From: Tannerella forsythia
Lineage (GTDB): Bacteria; Bacteroidota; Bacteroidia; Bacteroidales; Tannerellaceae
Length of the DNA stretch: 64,000 bases
Assembly: GCF_003860135.1 (NCBI RefSeq)
Contig: NZ_RQYN01000003.1
Coordinates: 61,208 to 125,207 of the forward strand
Reading direction: 5' to 3'
Position numbers and translations under genes: made by a program. Positions 37,949 through 45,812 of this stretch are shown one piece after another; the first letter of the stretch is position 1, and each line of letters starts with the position of its first letter. The notes beneath the pieces are model-generated. The model did not search any database. It was not told the origin of the DNA and saw only the letters and a program-made list of their open reading frames with translations.

Positions 37949-38422
37949 ATGGAAAATCATTCGGAAAAACAAGTATTTCGCTCACGAATAAGTGTATTGT
38001 TGATCGCAATCGTATTCGTTGCTTTCACATCGGCATCTATATCGATTCTTCGAAACAAGGCGTACACAGACATGTATGTACTTGCTTGTCTATTCTTGTT
38101 ACTCGTATTTCTTTTTACGGGAATGCGTTATATCATTTCAGGAAGTACATTGAGTTTTAAAATAGGTTTTATTTGCGGTTGGAGTGTAAATATTGCCGAT
38201 ATTCTTTCGGTAGAAAGATCCTATAATCCGCTTTCTGCCCCTGCCGCATCCCTCAAGAGATTGTGCATACATTTCCCGAAAAACAAGAAATTTCCGTACC
38301 TGTTAATCTCTCCGGTAAGAGAGCAGGCTTTTATCAAGGCATTAAAAAAAGTCAATCCGAATATTTGCGTTCACCTGCCCGAAAAAAAGGGTATTTGGCG
38401 TATACAAGATTGGGATATTTAA
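37949..38422 (+). CDS. Small membrane protein with bacterial PH-like domain (DUF1200 / bPH type)
   Basis: 157 residues from ATG 37949 (MENHSEKQVF); a TTG nine bases earlier is less likely. Two membrane helices lie at ~17-35 and ~45-65 (ISVLLIAIVFVAFTSASI and MYVLACLFLLLVFLFTGM). The soluble part resembles a bacterial PH-like fold: RYIISGSTLSFKIGFICGWS, IADILSVERSYNPLSAPA, and the closing VREQAFIKALKKVNPNI. It is AT-rich like the SIR2-like gene before it and probably co-transcribed. Function unknown. Confidence 0.7.
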   Translation: MENHSEKQVFRSRISVLLIAIVFVAFTSASISILRNKAYTDMYVLACLFLLLVFLFTGMRYIISGSTLSFKIGFICGWSVNIADILSVERSYNPLSAPAASLKRLCIHFPKNKKFPYLLISPVREQAFIKALKKVNPNICVHLPEKKGIWRIQDWDI

Positions 38423-38586
38423 TTCCGGATACACATCCCCCTACTACTTTACGTCTTTAACGATCGTTTTACAGCGGGCAGTCGTTCGACTGTTCAGTTG
38501 TTTACATGCTTTTTACAATCAGTAAATTGTCAATAAACAAATCAACAATCAAACAAATCAACATATCAACCACCGGCGCACGGCTT

Positions 38587-39156
38587 TTATCCGAACAGCA
38601 CATACAGCACCGGGATCAGTATACCGGCCAGCAGGTACCATTTACCCGTCCCGGCCATGCCTTTCTTTCCTTTGACGATGAATAACCCCGACACGGCAAA
38701 GAAGATCAGCGAAAAGGCAAACAGATCGGCCATGATATTCCAACCTCGAACCCGGTTGTAATGCAGTCGGTTGATCGCATAAATAAACGTATTCTTTTTA
38801 TACAGTTCGTAATCGACCGTACCCGTTTCCGAGTTGTACACGCCTACGCCACCGTTCAGTATCAGACGCACATGTTCCTCGTCGATGGTCATGATCTTCT
38901 TCAACTCCGGCAGTCCTTTGTCGTTCCAAATGACCGACAGTTCTTCGTGCGATAATCCTTTGTCGAGATGTAATGTTTCTTCCTGCGTGCTGAATGCCGG
39001 ATCTTTCCCGTCCATGTGATTGAGCAGGAAGCCGGAGATGCCGTAGACGAGGCATACACCGACCATCAGGAATCCCAGATCGCGGTGTATGACCCGTAGC
39101 CAACGGCTCATCTTGTTTTTGGGTGCCCCTTTCGTGGGGCGATGATCTTCTGCCAT
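38587..39156 (-). CDS. PepSY-associated membrane protein
   Basis: 189 residues. TM1 is at ~25-48 (LRVIHRDLGFLMVGVCLVYGISGFLLNH) with the paired histidines typical of PepSY-TM proteins. A periplasmic PepSY-like domain (~70-125: LPELKKIMTIDEEHVRLILNGGVGVYNSETG) follows, then TM2/TM3 (FAFSLIFFAVSGLFIVKG and WYLLAGILIPVLYVLFG) and a conserved LHYNR motif. Proteins of this kind accompany iron/haem reductases and transporters. It is the last gene of the leftward five-gene ABC operon, 2 bases after the lipoprotein gene. Confidence 0.8.
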   Translation of the reverse strand: MAEDHRPTKGAPKNKMSRWLRVIHRDLGFLMVGVCLVYGISGFLLNHMDGKDPAFSTQEETLHLDKGLSHEELSVIWNDKGLPELKKIMTIDEEHVRLILNGGVGVYNSETGTVDYELYKKNTFIYAINRLHYNRVRGWNIMADLFAFSLIFFAVSGLFIVKGKKGMAGTGKWYLLAGILIPVLYVLFG

Positions 39157-39158
39157 GC

Positions 39159-39704
39159 TTATTCAATGACTTCGTAGCGTTCGCCGTCCATGTAGTAAAT
39201 CGAGTAGTAATCTTTGTTATGCGCTTTCATCCATTCGCGCATCTCGTTGATGTTGTTCAGTTCCGCCTGACACGTTTCGGCCGATCCGTCTTCCTTGTGT
39301 TTCTTCTCATTGACTTCTTCTTCGTATTGGTCAATGTATTCTTTCGTCAGGCGACGTTCACGGACGATGCCCGTTATGGCCAGTTCCGAGCCGGTCAGTT
39401 CGCGATTGAATCCGCCGATTTCACCGCCCGCCTCTACACGGAACGACGCGTTCGGGTCATCTCCTACAATAAAACAACGCTTTCCGGAATGCTTGCACGT
39501 ATGCGTCACGAAACCTCGCACCGTCACGGTCTGATCAACGAGACGGTCAGCCACTTTCAATAAACTGTCGAGCTTGTAAACCGACACTTCGGAAGCATGC
39601 ACTTCTACGTTTTCCTCTTGACTTGCGCTCTGTTGTTCTGCGCGTTTGTTGTTACATGCCGCCATCGTCAGCAAAGCGGCAGCTAAAAATAAAATCTTTT
39701 TCAT
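39159..39704 (-). CDS. Lipoprotein with OB-fold-like domain
   Basis: 181 residues from the ATG at 39704 (an in-frame GTG precedes it). Signal peptide with lipobox LTMAACNN, so Cys18 should be lipidated. The core SLLKVADRLVDQTVTVRGFVTHTC ... RCFIVGDDP ... LAITGIVRERRL matches the pattern of nucleic-acid-type OB folds seen in Bacteroidetes lipoproteins, with a Cys/His pair (HTCKHSGKRC) that could bind metal or a cofactor. The C-terminal third is acidic and helical. Encoded within the ABC/DUF4857 operon; envelope location inferred. Confidence 0.72.
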   Translation of the reverse strand: MKKILFLAAALLTMAACNNKRAEQQSASQEENVEVHASEVSVYKLDSLLKVADRLVDQTVTVRGFVTHTCKHSGKRCFIVGDDPNASFRVEAGGEIGGFNRELTGSELAITGIVRERRLTKEYIDQYEEEVNEKKHKEDGSAETCQAELNNINEMREWMKAHNKDYYSIYYMDGERYEVIE

Positions 39705-39732
39705 CACTTCATGTATTGATTATGTTTATCAT

Positions 39733-40956
39733 TCATCTTTTTTTCGGCATCAACAACCATCCGACCATACCCGCTATACCGGTGAGAGCGACAAAAAGCG
39801 CGGCAAAGAGCTTATCGTTCCGTCGGGCGGCAATGATTGCGACAAGCAGCGCCAGCAGCAAGTTGATCGCCCACGCACGATATTCCGTACCATGTAGCCG
39901 GAGATAAAGAAAATGGCTGTCCGATTCCTGAAACGTAATATAAAAAGGGAAGAGCCATCCCGACACCTTGTCCCAGCGGTTCGGTTCTCTTGCAATGGCA
40001 TGTTCGGATACTCTCTTCAAGGTCCCGGTCTCCAGTCCGTAATACCGGCGTCCCTGCGGCGTGTTGATAATCACCGTCCAGTAGAGGAGATTGCCCATGA
40101 CCGTTACCTCGTCTCGGTCGATGTCGATCGGATCGATATCCAATTTCACCGGCACGTATTGTCCTTCGCGACTCTCCAAGATATACAGGCAACCCTGCCG
40201 GTCGAACAAAAAGCCGTAGAACCGTTTATTCGACGCCTCATACATGGAAAACCAAGCGATATCCACGTCTTTGTCGACGCGTGTATCCTTAACGAACGGA
40301 CGATTGTTGACCATCTTGAGGTGATAAAGCCGCCCTTGGGCATCGAGGGTGAAATAGCCTTCGTCGTACGGTTTACGCGGATTCGGATTGCCGATAGCCC
40401 ACCGCATGGGAAATGCATAGCCGGCTTTTTCGAGCGCCCGCGCAAACAAATCGCTCTTCTCCCGATTGACGGTATTCGTCTGCACGTCGATAAACTCGAT
40501 CCTGTCTTTCAGGCGAAACACATCGTCCGGCATCTCCAGCCCGACTCGTTTGGGCATTGATTCGAAGAGGATATACAATCCTTTGTCCGGTGACTTGCGT
40601 TCTCTCGGAGCATACCGGAAAACGACTGTTGCGGCCCGTAACAAGGGAGGGCTGATGGCCGTACCGCAAATGCTGTCGGGCAACCGTCCGTCGGCCATAA
40701 GCTGACGATAGTTAAGGAGAGGCAACAGTGAGTCGGACTGTGCCATCGTATATGTATTCCCGCGAAGATCACGAAGTGGCATTTCCTTGTTCCTGTAATC
40801 GATGATGCCCCAATCCTTCATCACCGCACTATAATAGACGAATGGATATCCGTCCGGCGAATCCGTTGCCATCTTGACGAATGAGGGAATGACCCACATC
40901 CCCGTAAAAGTGACGAAGAGCAGAATCGTATAGTAAATATATGGTTTGCGTATCAT
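39733..40956 (-). CDS. DUF4857-type membrane protein
   Basis: 407 residues. One N-terminal membrane helix (YYTILLFVTFTGMWVIPSFV), a long extracytoplasmic beta-rich domain (~35-350; LYHLKMVNNRPFVKDTRVD, WFSMYEASNKRFYGFLF), and two C-terminal helices (WAINLLLALLVAIIAARR and LFAALFVALTGIAGMVGWLL). I match it from memory to DUF4857, found beside ABC transporter genes in Bacteroidetes. Its role is unknown. It sits between the ABC permease and the lipoprotein gene. Confidence 0.72.
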   Translation of the reverse strand: MIRKPYIYYTILLFVTFTGMWVIPSFVKMATDSPDGYPFVYYSAVMKDWGIIDYRNKEMPLRDLRGNTYTMAQSDSLLPLLNYRQLMADGRLPDSICGTAISPPLLRAATVVFRYAPRERKSPDKGLYILFESMPKRVGLEMPDDVFRLKDRIEFIDVQTNTVNREKSDLFARALEKAGYAFPMRWAIGNPNPRKPYDEGYFTLDAQGRLYHLKMVNNRPFVKDTRVDKDVDIAWFSMYEASNKRFYGFLFDRQGCLYILESREGQYVPVKLDIDPIDIDRDEVTVMGNLLYWTVIINTPQGRRYYGLETGTLKRVSEHAIAREPNRWDKVSGWLFPFYITFQESDSHFLYLRLHGTEYRAWAINLLLALLVAIIAARRNDKLFAALFVALTGIAGMVGWLLMPKKR

Positions 40957-40979
40957 ATAACGTCGTTTTTTTCGAAAGA

Positions 40980-41654
40980 TTATCCGGGCGACCCGTCTTT
41001 GAACCGTGCGGCGGAATAAAACGGAAAGCTAAGTCCTGCGACGAGTATAAGGGTCAGGCAGGGCAAGAAAGTCACGTAAGCGCCCGATGGGGCATCCATA
41101 AAGAAAAGGTACAATCCTGCGGCAGCTACAAGTGCATTAGCCACACGCCTACGCCATACCGGCTCCATACAGACCCATGCCGTAAAAAGATAACAAGCAA
41201 GTCCTCCTTCAAAATATGGGAGAAGTTGCCAAGTCACCGCATGCAACATCTCGGCGGCATAATGACGGAAGAGTCCGGCATACAGGCCTATATACATCAG
41301 CAGGAGAGCTGCCGACAGCACGGTGATGCCATATAACAACGTCACAAAGACAATCTTGGACTCGCGTAACGGCAGATGAAGAGTTAGTTTCAATCGCTTG
41401 TCCGTCATCTCCGGAATAAACTGTGCCACTCCGAGCAGTACACCCGCCAAAAGCGGAAACCATTTCGTGACCGCCGGCACGAGTGACATGTCTTTTAACA
41501 AGACAGCCGACCAGGCTTGCACCGCCCCGCTGAGGCGAAGCGTCTGCCCCATCTGTACGAATGCATACACAAGCAAGGTCACAAGCAGCAGAAGCATAAG
41601 CCCAACCGTCCGTCGTGTCTTGATCCATTCTTTATAAAAGATTGCACTAAACAT
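40980..41654 (-). CDS. ABC transporter permease-like membrane protein
   Basis: 224 residues with six predicted membrane helices (for example GLMLLLLVTLLVYAFVQM, LLAGVLLGVAQFIPEMTD, VFVTLLYGITVLSAALLLMYI). The length and layout match ABC-2-type permeases. The ATPase gene ends 7 bases upstream. No substrate clue is in the sequence; the PepSY and OB-fold partners suggest envelope metal or cofactor traffic, which is inference. Confidence 0.78.
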   Translation of the reverse strand: MFSAIFYKEWIKTRRTVGLMLLLLVTLLVYAFVQMGQTLRLSGAVQAWSAVLLKDMSLVPAVTKWFPLLAGVLLGVAQFIPEMTDKRLKLTLHLPLRESKIVFVTLLYGITVLSAALLLMYIGLYAGLFRHYAAEMLHAVTWQLLPYFEGGLACYLFTAWVCMEPVWRRRVANALVAAAGLYLFFMDAPSGAYVTFLPCLTLILVAGLSFPFYSAARFKDGSPG

Positions 41655-41660
41655 AATCGA

Positions 41661-42536
41661 TTAATATTTTCCGGTTAAACCGATAAACGCATCTTCGAGC
41701 GAGAGCTTTTCCTCTTTCACTTCGCTCACCCCACAAGGCGAAAGCATCTGTTCCACTTCCTCCGTCGAAGCAAAGGAGTACGTCTCCCACCGATTACCGG
41801 TCCTTTCGGTATGCCACAACCTTTCGTCGGCCGGTATCTCCGCTCCATCGCAAACAAAGCGAAAACGCCTGAATCGCTCCATGATATATCGGGTCGGTTC
41901 ATGCAACAGGATACGTCCGTAATCCATAATCATGCAGTCATCGATGAGCATTTCCATGTCCTGAATAATGTGAGACGTCAGGAAAATCGTTTTGTTCCCT
42001 GCCGTAGCGTATTCCTTGAGATATTCAACGAACAGGCGACGGTAACCGGGATCTAATCCCATCGAGAAATCGTCCAGAATGAGCAGATCGGGGTCTTGGG
42101 CAAATAACAGGCCGAGCGCCACCTGCGAACGTTGTCCGCATGACATGGTGCTGATCTTCTGGGTCGGCGTGACCTGTAATTTCCGGAGAAGCTCATAATA
42201 GGCGTCCCTCTTCCAGTTTGGAAAAAAACGACTGTAAAACCGTTCGATCTGCTCGACATTGAAGTACGTATGCTGGATATGCCCTTCGAGTAACAGGCCG
42301 ATACGCGCTTTCGTCGAAGGAGAGAGCTTTTCCATCGTTTCTCCGAAGATACGGCAGACGCCCGAACGAGGTTTAAGGTATCCATTCAGAATGTTGATGA
42401 TCGTCGTTTTTCCGGTTCCGTTCTTGCCCAGAAGTCCCAGAATCTTCCCTTGTTTGACCTCAAAGTTCAGATTCTCATAGATCAACTTCTTTCCGTAGTA
42501 ATGGGTAATATTTTCGCAATGAATAATTGTTTCCAT
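41661..42536 (-). CDS. ABC transporter ATP-binding protein (CcmA-type)
   Basis: 291 residues. Walker A GLLGKNGTGKTT (~residue 34), signature MSCGQRSQVALGL (non-canonical MSCGQ for LSGGQ), Walker B LLILDDFSMGLDPG where the catalytic Glu after Asp is replaced by a second Asp, and the H-loop LTSHIIQDM. A C-terminal accessory domain (~215-291) ends in SLEDAFIGLTGKY, usual in CcmA-like ATPases. It is the first gene of the leftward operon and powers the permease encoded next. A TATCTTTG -7 element lies on the complement at 42576-42569. Confidence 0.85.
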   Translation of the reverse strand: METIIHCENITHYYGKKLIYENLNFEVKQGKILGLLGKNGTGKTTIINILNGYLKPRSGVCRIFGETMEKLSPSTKARIGLLLEGHIQHTYFNVEQIERFYSRFFPNWKRDAYYELLRKLQVTPTQKISTMSCGQRSQVALGLLFAQDPDLLILDDFSMGLDPGYRRLFVEYLKEYATAGNKTIFLTSHIIQDMEMLIDDCMIMDYGRILLHEPTRYIMERFRRFRFVCDGAEIPADERLWHTERTGNRWETYSFASTEEVEQMLSPCGVSEVKEEKLSLEDAFIGLTGKY

Positions 42537-42611
42537 TCAAAACCAAGTACACCGAGTTAATGAGCCTTCAAAGATACACAAAACATTTATGATAGAGGGT
42601 GTCGTGTAAAT

Positions 42612-42652
42612 AAAAAAAGGCCGCTCAGGGATTGTTGTTCCCGAACGACCTT
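42612..42652 (-). terminator. Intrinsic terminator after tsf
   Basis: Complement: AAGGTCGTTCGGG pairs with CCCTGAGCGGCCTT (G-T pairs), followed by TTTTT. It lies 22 bases after the tsf stop. Confidence 0.8.
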
Positions 42653-42673
42653 CTATTTTAACAGGACAGACGA

Positions 42674-43498
42674 TTAGTCTACATTCAGCGTCACACGTTT
42701 AAATGCTGTTACCGTTAAGCCTTTGTCTTGTTGTTGGAGATACTGTTCAACCGTGAGTTTCGCATCCTTCACGTATTCCTGTTGCAACAACGTGTTCTCT
42801 TTGTAGAACTTCTGCAAAGCGCCTTCGGCAATACGATCCAGCAGGTTCTCCGGTTTTCCTGCTTCGCGTGCTTTGTCACGGGCAATCTGCTTTTCCGTGT
42901 CCAGCACGTGTTGCGGCACATCAGCCGGTGTTACAGCCACCGGATTCATGGCGGCTACCTGCATTGCGATCTCGCGAGCGACCTGGTGATCAAGCTTCTG
43001 ATTGAACGCTACGATAGCGGCCAGCTTATTTCCCGGATGAATATATGAAACCGTAGACCCTCCTTCGACAAATTCGTACTCTCCAAGTTCCATCTTTTCA
43101 CCTGTCACGCCGACACGGTCCGTGATATGGTTCTCGATCGAACGTCCATCGCTTAAGGTAACCTTCAACAATTCCTCTTTGGTTTTCGGCTTATTGTTCA
43201 TTGCCGCGTTGAGAATATCTTGTGTCAGGGCTACAAATTCCGCATTTTTAGCCACAAAGTCCGTTTCACATTTGAGTGCTACGACTGCCGCAAAATCGCC
43301 ATTCTCTGTCGCCAACACACAACCTTCGGAGGCTTCGCGATCGGAACGTTTGGCCGCTACGGCCTGTCCTTTTTTGCGAATAATTTCCATGGCTTTGTCG
43401 AAGTCGTTGTTTGCTTCTTCCAAAGCTTTCTTGCAATCCATCATACCCGCTCCGCTCATCTTGCGCAAGTGGGTGATATCTGCCATTGTTACTGCCAT
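42674..43498 (-). CDS. tsf: Elongation factor Ts
   Basis: 274 residues. The N-terminal UBA-like domain MADITHLRKMSGAGMMDCKKALEEA and the EF-Tu-contacting motif TDFVAKNAEF are intact, and the core subdomains follow (QVAAMNPVAVTPADVP). It recycles EF-Tu by exchanging GDP for GTP. It is downstream of rpsB (24 bases), the standard bacterial arrangement, and ends the rplM-rpsI-rpsB-tsf operon. Confidence 0.97.
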   Translation of the reverse strand: MAVTMADITHLRKMSGAGMMDCKKALEEANNDFDKAMEIIRKKGQAVAAKRSDREASEGCVLATENGDFAAVVALKCETDFVAKNAEFVALTQDILNAAMNNKPKTKEELLKVTLSDGRSIENHITDRVGVTGEKMELGEYEFVEGGSTVSYIHPGNKLAAIVAFNQKLDHQVAREIAMQVAAMNPVAVTPADVPQHVLDTEKQIARDKAREAGKPENLLDRIAEGALQKFYKENTLLQQEYVKDAKLTVEQYLQQQDKGLTVTAFKRVTLNVD

Positions 43499-43522
43499 AA
43501 TCTAGTTCTTTATGATTAAATT

Positions 43523-44374
43523 TTAGTCTTCCCCTTCTTTTTCATTCGAAGCGACAGAGGCTTTCGGAGCCTCGTCTTCTTCTTTTCTCGTGCGTCTGGC
43601 TCCTGTTTTTGCCCGGCGTTCACGTCTCGGTGTTTCTTCACCGTCTTCGCTTGCGGCCTTTTCCGCGTCTTCTTTATCTCTGGCGGCTTTGCCTTCCTGA
43701 AGTCCTTCGTGGATGGCTTCGCAAACTACGCCCAAGATCAAGTCGACCGACTTCGTCGCATCGTCATTGGCCGGAATAACGAAGTCTACATTCGTCGGGT
43801 CGGAGTTCGTATCGACCATGGCAAATACCGGAATACCGAGGCGGTTGGCTTCGCGCACGGCGATGTGCTCCTTCATCACGTCTACCACGAACAAGGCCGC
43901 GGGCAGACGATTCAGGTCGGCAATCGAACCGAGCATCTTTTCCAACTTGGCGCGCTGACGCGTAATCTGCAATTTCTCACGTTTGGATAAATTATCAAAA
44001 GTGCCATCCTTGCTCATCTTGTCGATCGTCGACATTTTTTTGATGGCTTTACGGATCGTCGGGAAGTTCGTCAACATACCGCCCGGCCAGCGTTCGATTA
44101 CGTAAGGCATACCTACAGCCGTAGCTTTATCGGCCACGATCTGCTTGGCTTGTTTTTTCGTGGCCACGAACAGAATCTTCCGTCCGGAACAAGCGATATT
44201 CTTCAAGGCTTCAGCTGCCTCGTCTACTTTCGCAGCGGTTTTATACAAATCAATGATATGAATACCATTGCGCTCCATGAAAATGTAAGGAGCCATTGCA
44301 GGATTCCATTTTCTTTTCAAGTGTCCGAAATGAACGCCTGCTTCTAATAACTGATCAAAATTTAATCTTGACAT
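43523..44374 (-). CDS. rpsB: 30S ribosomal protein S2
   Basis: 283 residues from the ATG at 44374 ([25 protein letters not shown]). S2 motifs: [32 protein letters not shown] and [20 protein letters not shown]. The last ~50 residues are a Lys/Glu/Arg-rich extension ([19 protein letters not shown]) longer than the minimal S2, common in Bacteroidetes. A longer upstream frame has no homology to S2 and is rejected. The 139-base gap to rpsI may hold a leader or promoter. Confidence 0.97.
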   Translation of the reverse strand: MSRLNFDQLLEAGVHFGHLKRKWNPAMAPYIFMERNGIHIIDLYKTAAKVDEAAEALKNIACSGRKILFVATKKQAKQIVADKATAVGMPYVIERWPGGMLTNFPTIRKAIKKMSTIDKMSKDGTFDNLSKREKLQITRQRAKLEKMLGSIADLNRLPAALFVVDVMKEHIAVREANRLGIPVFAMVDTNSDPTNVDFVIPANDDATKSVDLILGVVCEAIHEGLQEGKAARDKEDAEKAASEDGEETPRRERRAKTGARRTRKEEDEAPKASVASNEKEGED

Positions 44375-44513
44375 TTCTTTTTTGTTGTTTAATCGTTTAC
44401 ATTCTGTTTTACTCAACTGACCGGTAGTTCTCCGACATCTCTCCATGCAGAAAAAATCCGGACAATTTAGATACTAAACGCCTTTTCTACTTGCAAGCAA
44501 CTCACAAATAACA

Positions 44514-44900
44514 TTAACGTTTACTGAACTGGAACCGTTTACGTGCTTTCGGACGTCCCGGTTTCTTACGTTCTACCGCACGCGGGTCACGTGTTACGAA
44601 TCCTTCCGCCTTAAGTGCCGGCTTCGACTCGGGATTGATCTTAATCAATGCGCGTGTGATAGCCAGACGAGCCGCTTCCGACTGTCCCTTAAATCCGCCG
44701 CCGACCAAATTCACCTTGATATCGTATTGTCCGTCCACATTCAGCACGCTGAGCGGTTGCTTCACTACGAATTGCAGGATCGGGGAGGGAAAATAATCGG
44801 ACAATTCCCGGCGGTTCACGGTAATTTTTCCATTTCCTTCGCTAACGTATACACGGGCAATGGCCGCCTTACGTCTTCCTATTGCATTTACTACTTCCAT
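44514..44900 (-). CDS. rpsI: 30S ribosomal protein S9
   Basis: 128 residues, standard length, with GRRKAAIARVYVSEGNGKITVN, VNLVGGGFKGQSEAARLAI and the C-terminal RKKPGRPKARKRFQFSKR tail that reaches the decoding site. Directly follows rplM by 5 bases. Confidence 0.97.
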   Translation of the reverse strand: MEVVNAIGRRKAAIARVYVSEGNGKITVNRRELSDYFPSPILQFVVKQPLSVLNVDGQYDIKVNLVGGGFKGQSEAARLAITRALIKINPESKPALKAEGFVTRDPRAVERKKPGRPKARKRFQFSKR

Positions 44901-44905
44901 GAAAT

Positions 44906-45361
44906 TTAGTTAAGTGAGTTTATATCTATCGACTTCGGTTGCTGGGCTTCGTGTTTATGCTCCGAACCTGCATAGACATACAGATTTTTGAGTAATTTGT
45001 CTCCCAGACGATTCTTCGGCAGCATGCCTTTTACGACCTTGCGGAACAAGCGGTCTTCTCCTTTCACCATTAATTGAGCGGGAGTAACTTCACGCTGTCC
45101 ACCCGGATATCCGGTATGCTTAAAATAAATACGGTCGTTCCACTTATTTCCCGTCAGAACGACTTTGTCTGCATTGATAATGATTACATTATCGCCGCAG
45201 TCAACGTGCGGGGTAAAATTCGGTTTGTACTTCCCCCTCAATAATTTGGCGACTTTCGAACAAATGCGCCCCAATGATTGGCCGGTCGCATCGACAACCA
45301 CCCACTCCTTGTTTACAGTTGCTTTGTTTGCAGAAATGGTCTTAAAACTTAACGTATCCAC
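44906..45361 (-). CDS. rplM: 50S ribosomal protein L13
   Basis: 151 residues starting MDTLSFKTISANK. The initiator is GTG (45361-45359), as no ATG is available before this conserved N-terminus. Motifs WVVVDATGQSLGRICSKVA, VDCGDNVIIINADKV, HTGYPGG and MLPKNRLGDKLLKNLYVYAGSEH are typical. First gene of the ribosomal operon, with a leader of about 120 bases from the promoter at 45488-45518. Confidence 0.97.
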   Translation of the reverse strand: MDTLSFKTISANKATVNKEWVVVDATGQSLGRICSKVAKLLRGKYKPNFTPHVDCGDNVIIINADKVVLTGNKWNDRIYFKHTGYPGGQREVTPAQLMVKGEDRLFRKVVKGMLPKNRLGDKLLKNLYVYAGSEHKHEAQQPKSIDINSLN

Positions 45362-45487
45362 TGTTATTTCTTTATAAATTAATACTAAAAAACGCGCCTT
45401 GACTCCTTTTCTACTCTTCGGACACAGAAGAACTTAGCAAGGTGTTAAGAACAAACTGTTTGAACACTTTAGATAATAATCGGGTGG

Positions 45488-45518
45488 CAAAGGTACAACT
45501 TTTCTCCGAATACACAAC
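45488..45518 (-). promoter_or_regulatory. Promoter of the rplM-rpsI-rpsB-tsf operon
   Basis: Complement: GTTG (45518-45515), 19 bp, TACCTTTG (45495-45488). Transcript start is expected near 45481. Confidence 0.65.
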
Positions 45519-45586
45519 ACACGCTCAGGACTTTTTTCTACAAGCACTCGAAGAGAAAGCATCTTTTCGGGAGAAGGAAAGTAAAA

Positions 45587-45649
45587 TCCGATAAGCATCA
45601 AAAATAATCCGATAGGCACAGAAAAAAATCCGATCGGCATCGGTTTTAA
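45587..45649. repeat. 21-bp tandem palindromic repeat array 4 (3 units)
   Basis: TCCGATAAGCATC, TCCGATAGGCACA and TCCGATCGGCATC begin at 45587, 45608 and 45629, exactly 21 bases apart, each followed by an A/T-rich remainder. The third unit has a full dyad (CCGAT-CGGC-ATCGG flanked by AAAA/TTTT). Same pitch and architecture as arrays 1, 2 and 5 with unrelated sequence. It lies between the rplM promoter and the terminator of the T9SS-cargo gene. Confidence 0.8.
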
Positions 45650-45730
45650 AATCTCTGCCTACAGAAATGTAATGGACCGGGCATTGCCATGTATTTTCAA
45701 ACCGAAGCATGAGTAAATGGAATAGAACAC

Positions 45731-45774
45731 AAAAGCGGCTGCCCTTTTCACAATCGAAAAAAGCAACCGCCTTT
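45731..45774 (-). terminator. Intrinsic terminator after the T9SS-cargo gene
   Basis: Complement: AAAGGCGGTTGC pairs with GCAGCCGCTTT (two G-T pairs) around a T-rich loop, followed by TTTTG. 38 bases after the stop. Confidence 0.65.
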
Positions 45775-45812
45775 AAATAATTATGCCTCAAAAGAGGAAC
45801 AACCTCCCGCGA

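Noticed and set aside
44396..44513. tRNA-Ser remnant upstream of rpsB
   Set aside because: Only the first ~15 bases resemble a Ser tRNA; no complementary acceptor strand, anticodon arm or T-arm is present.
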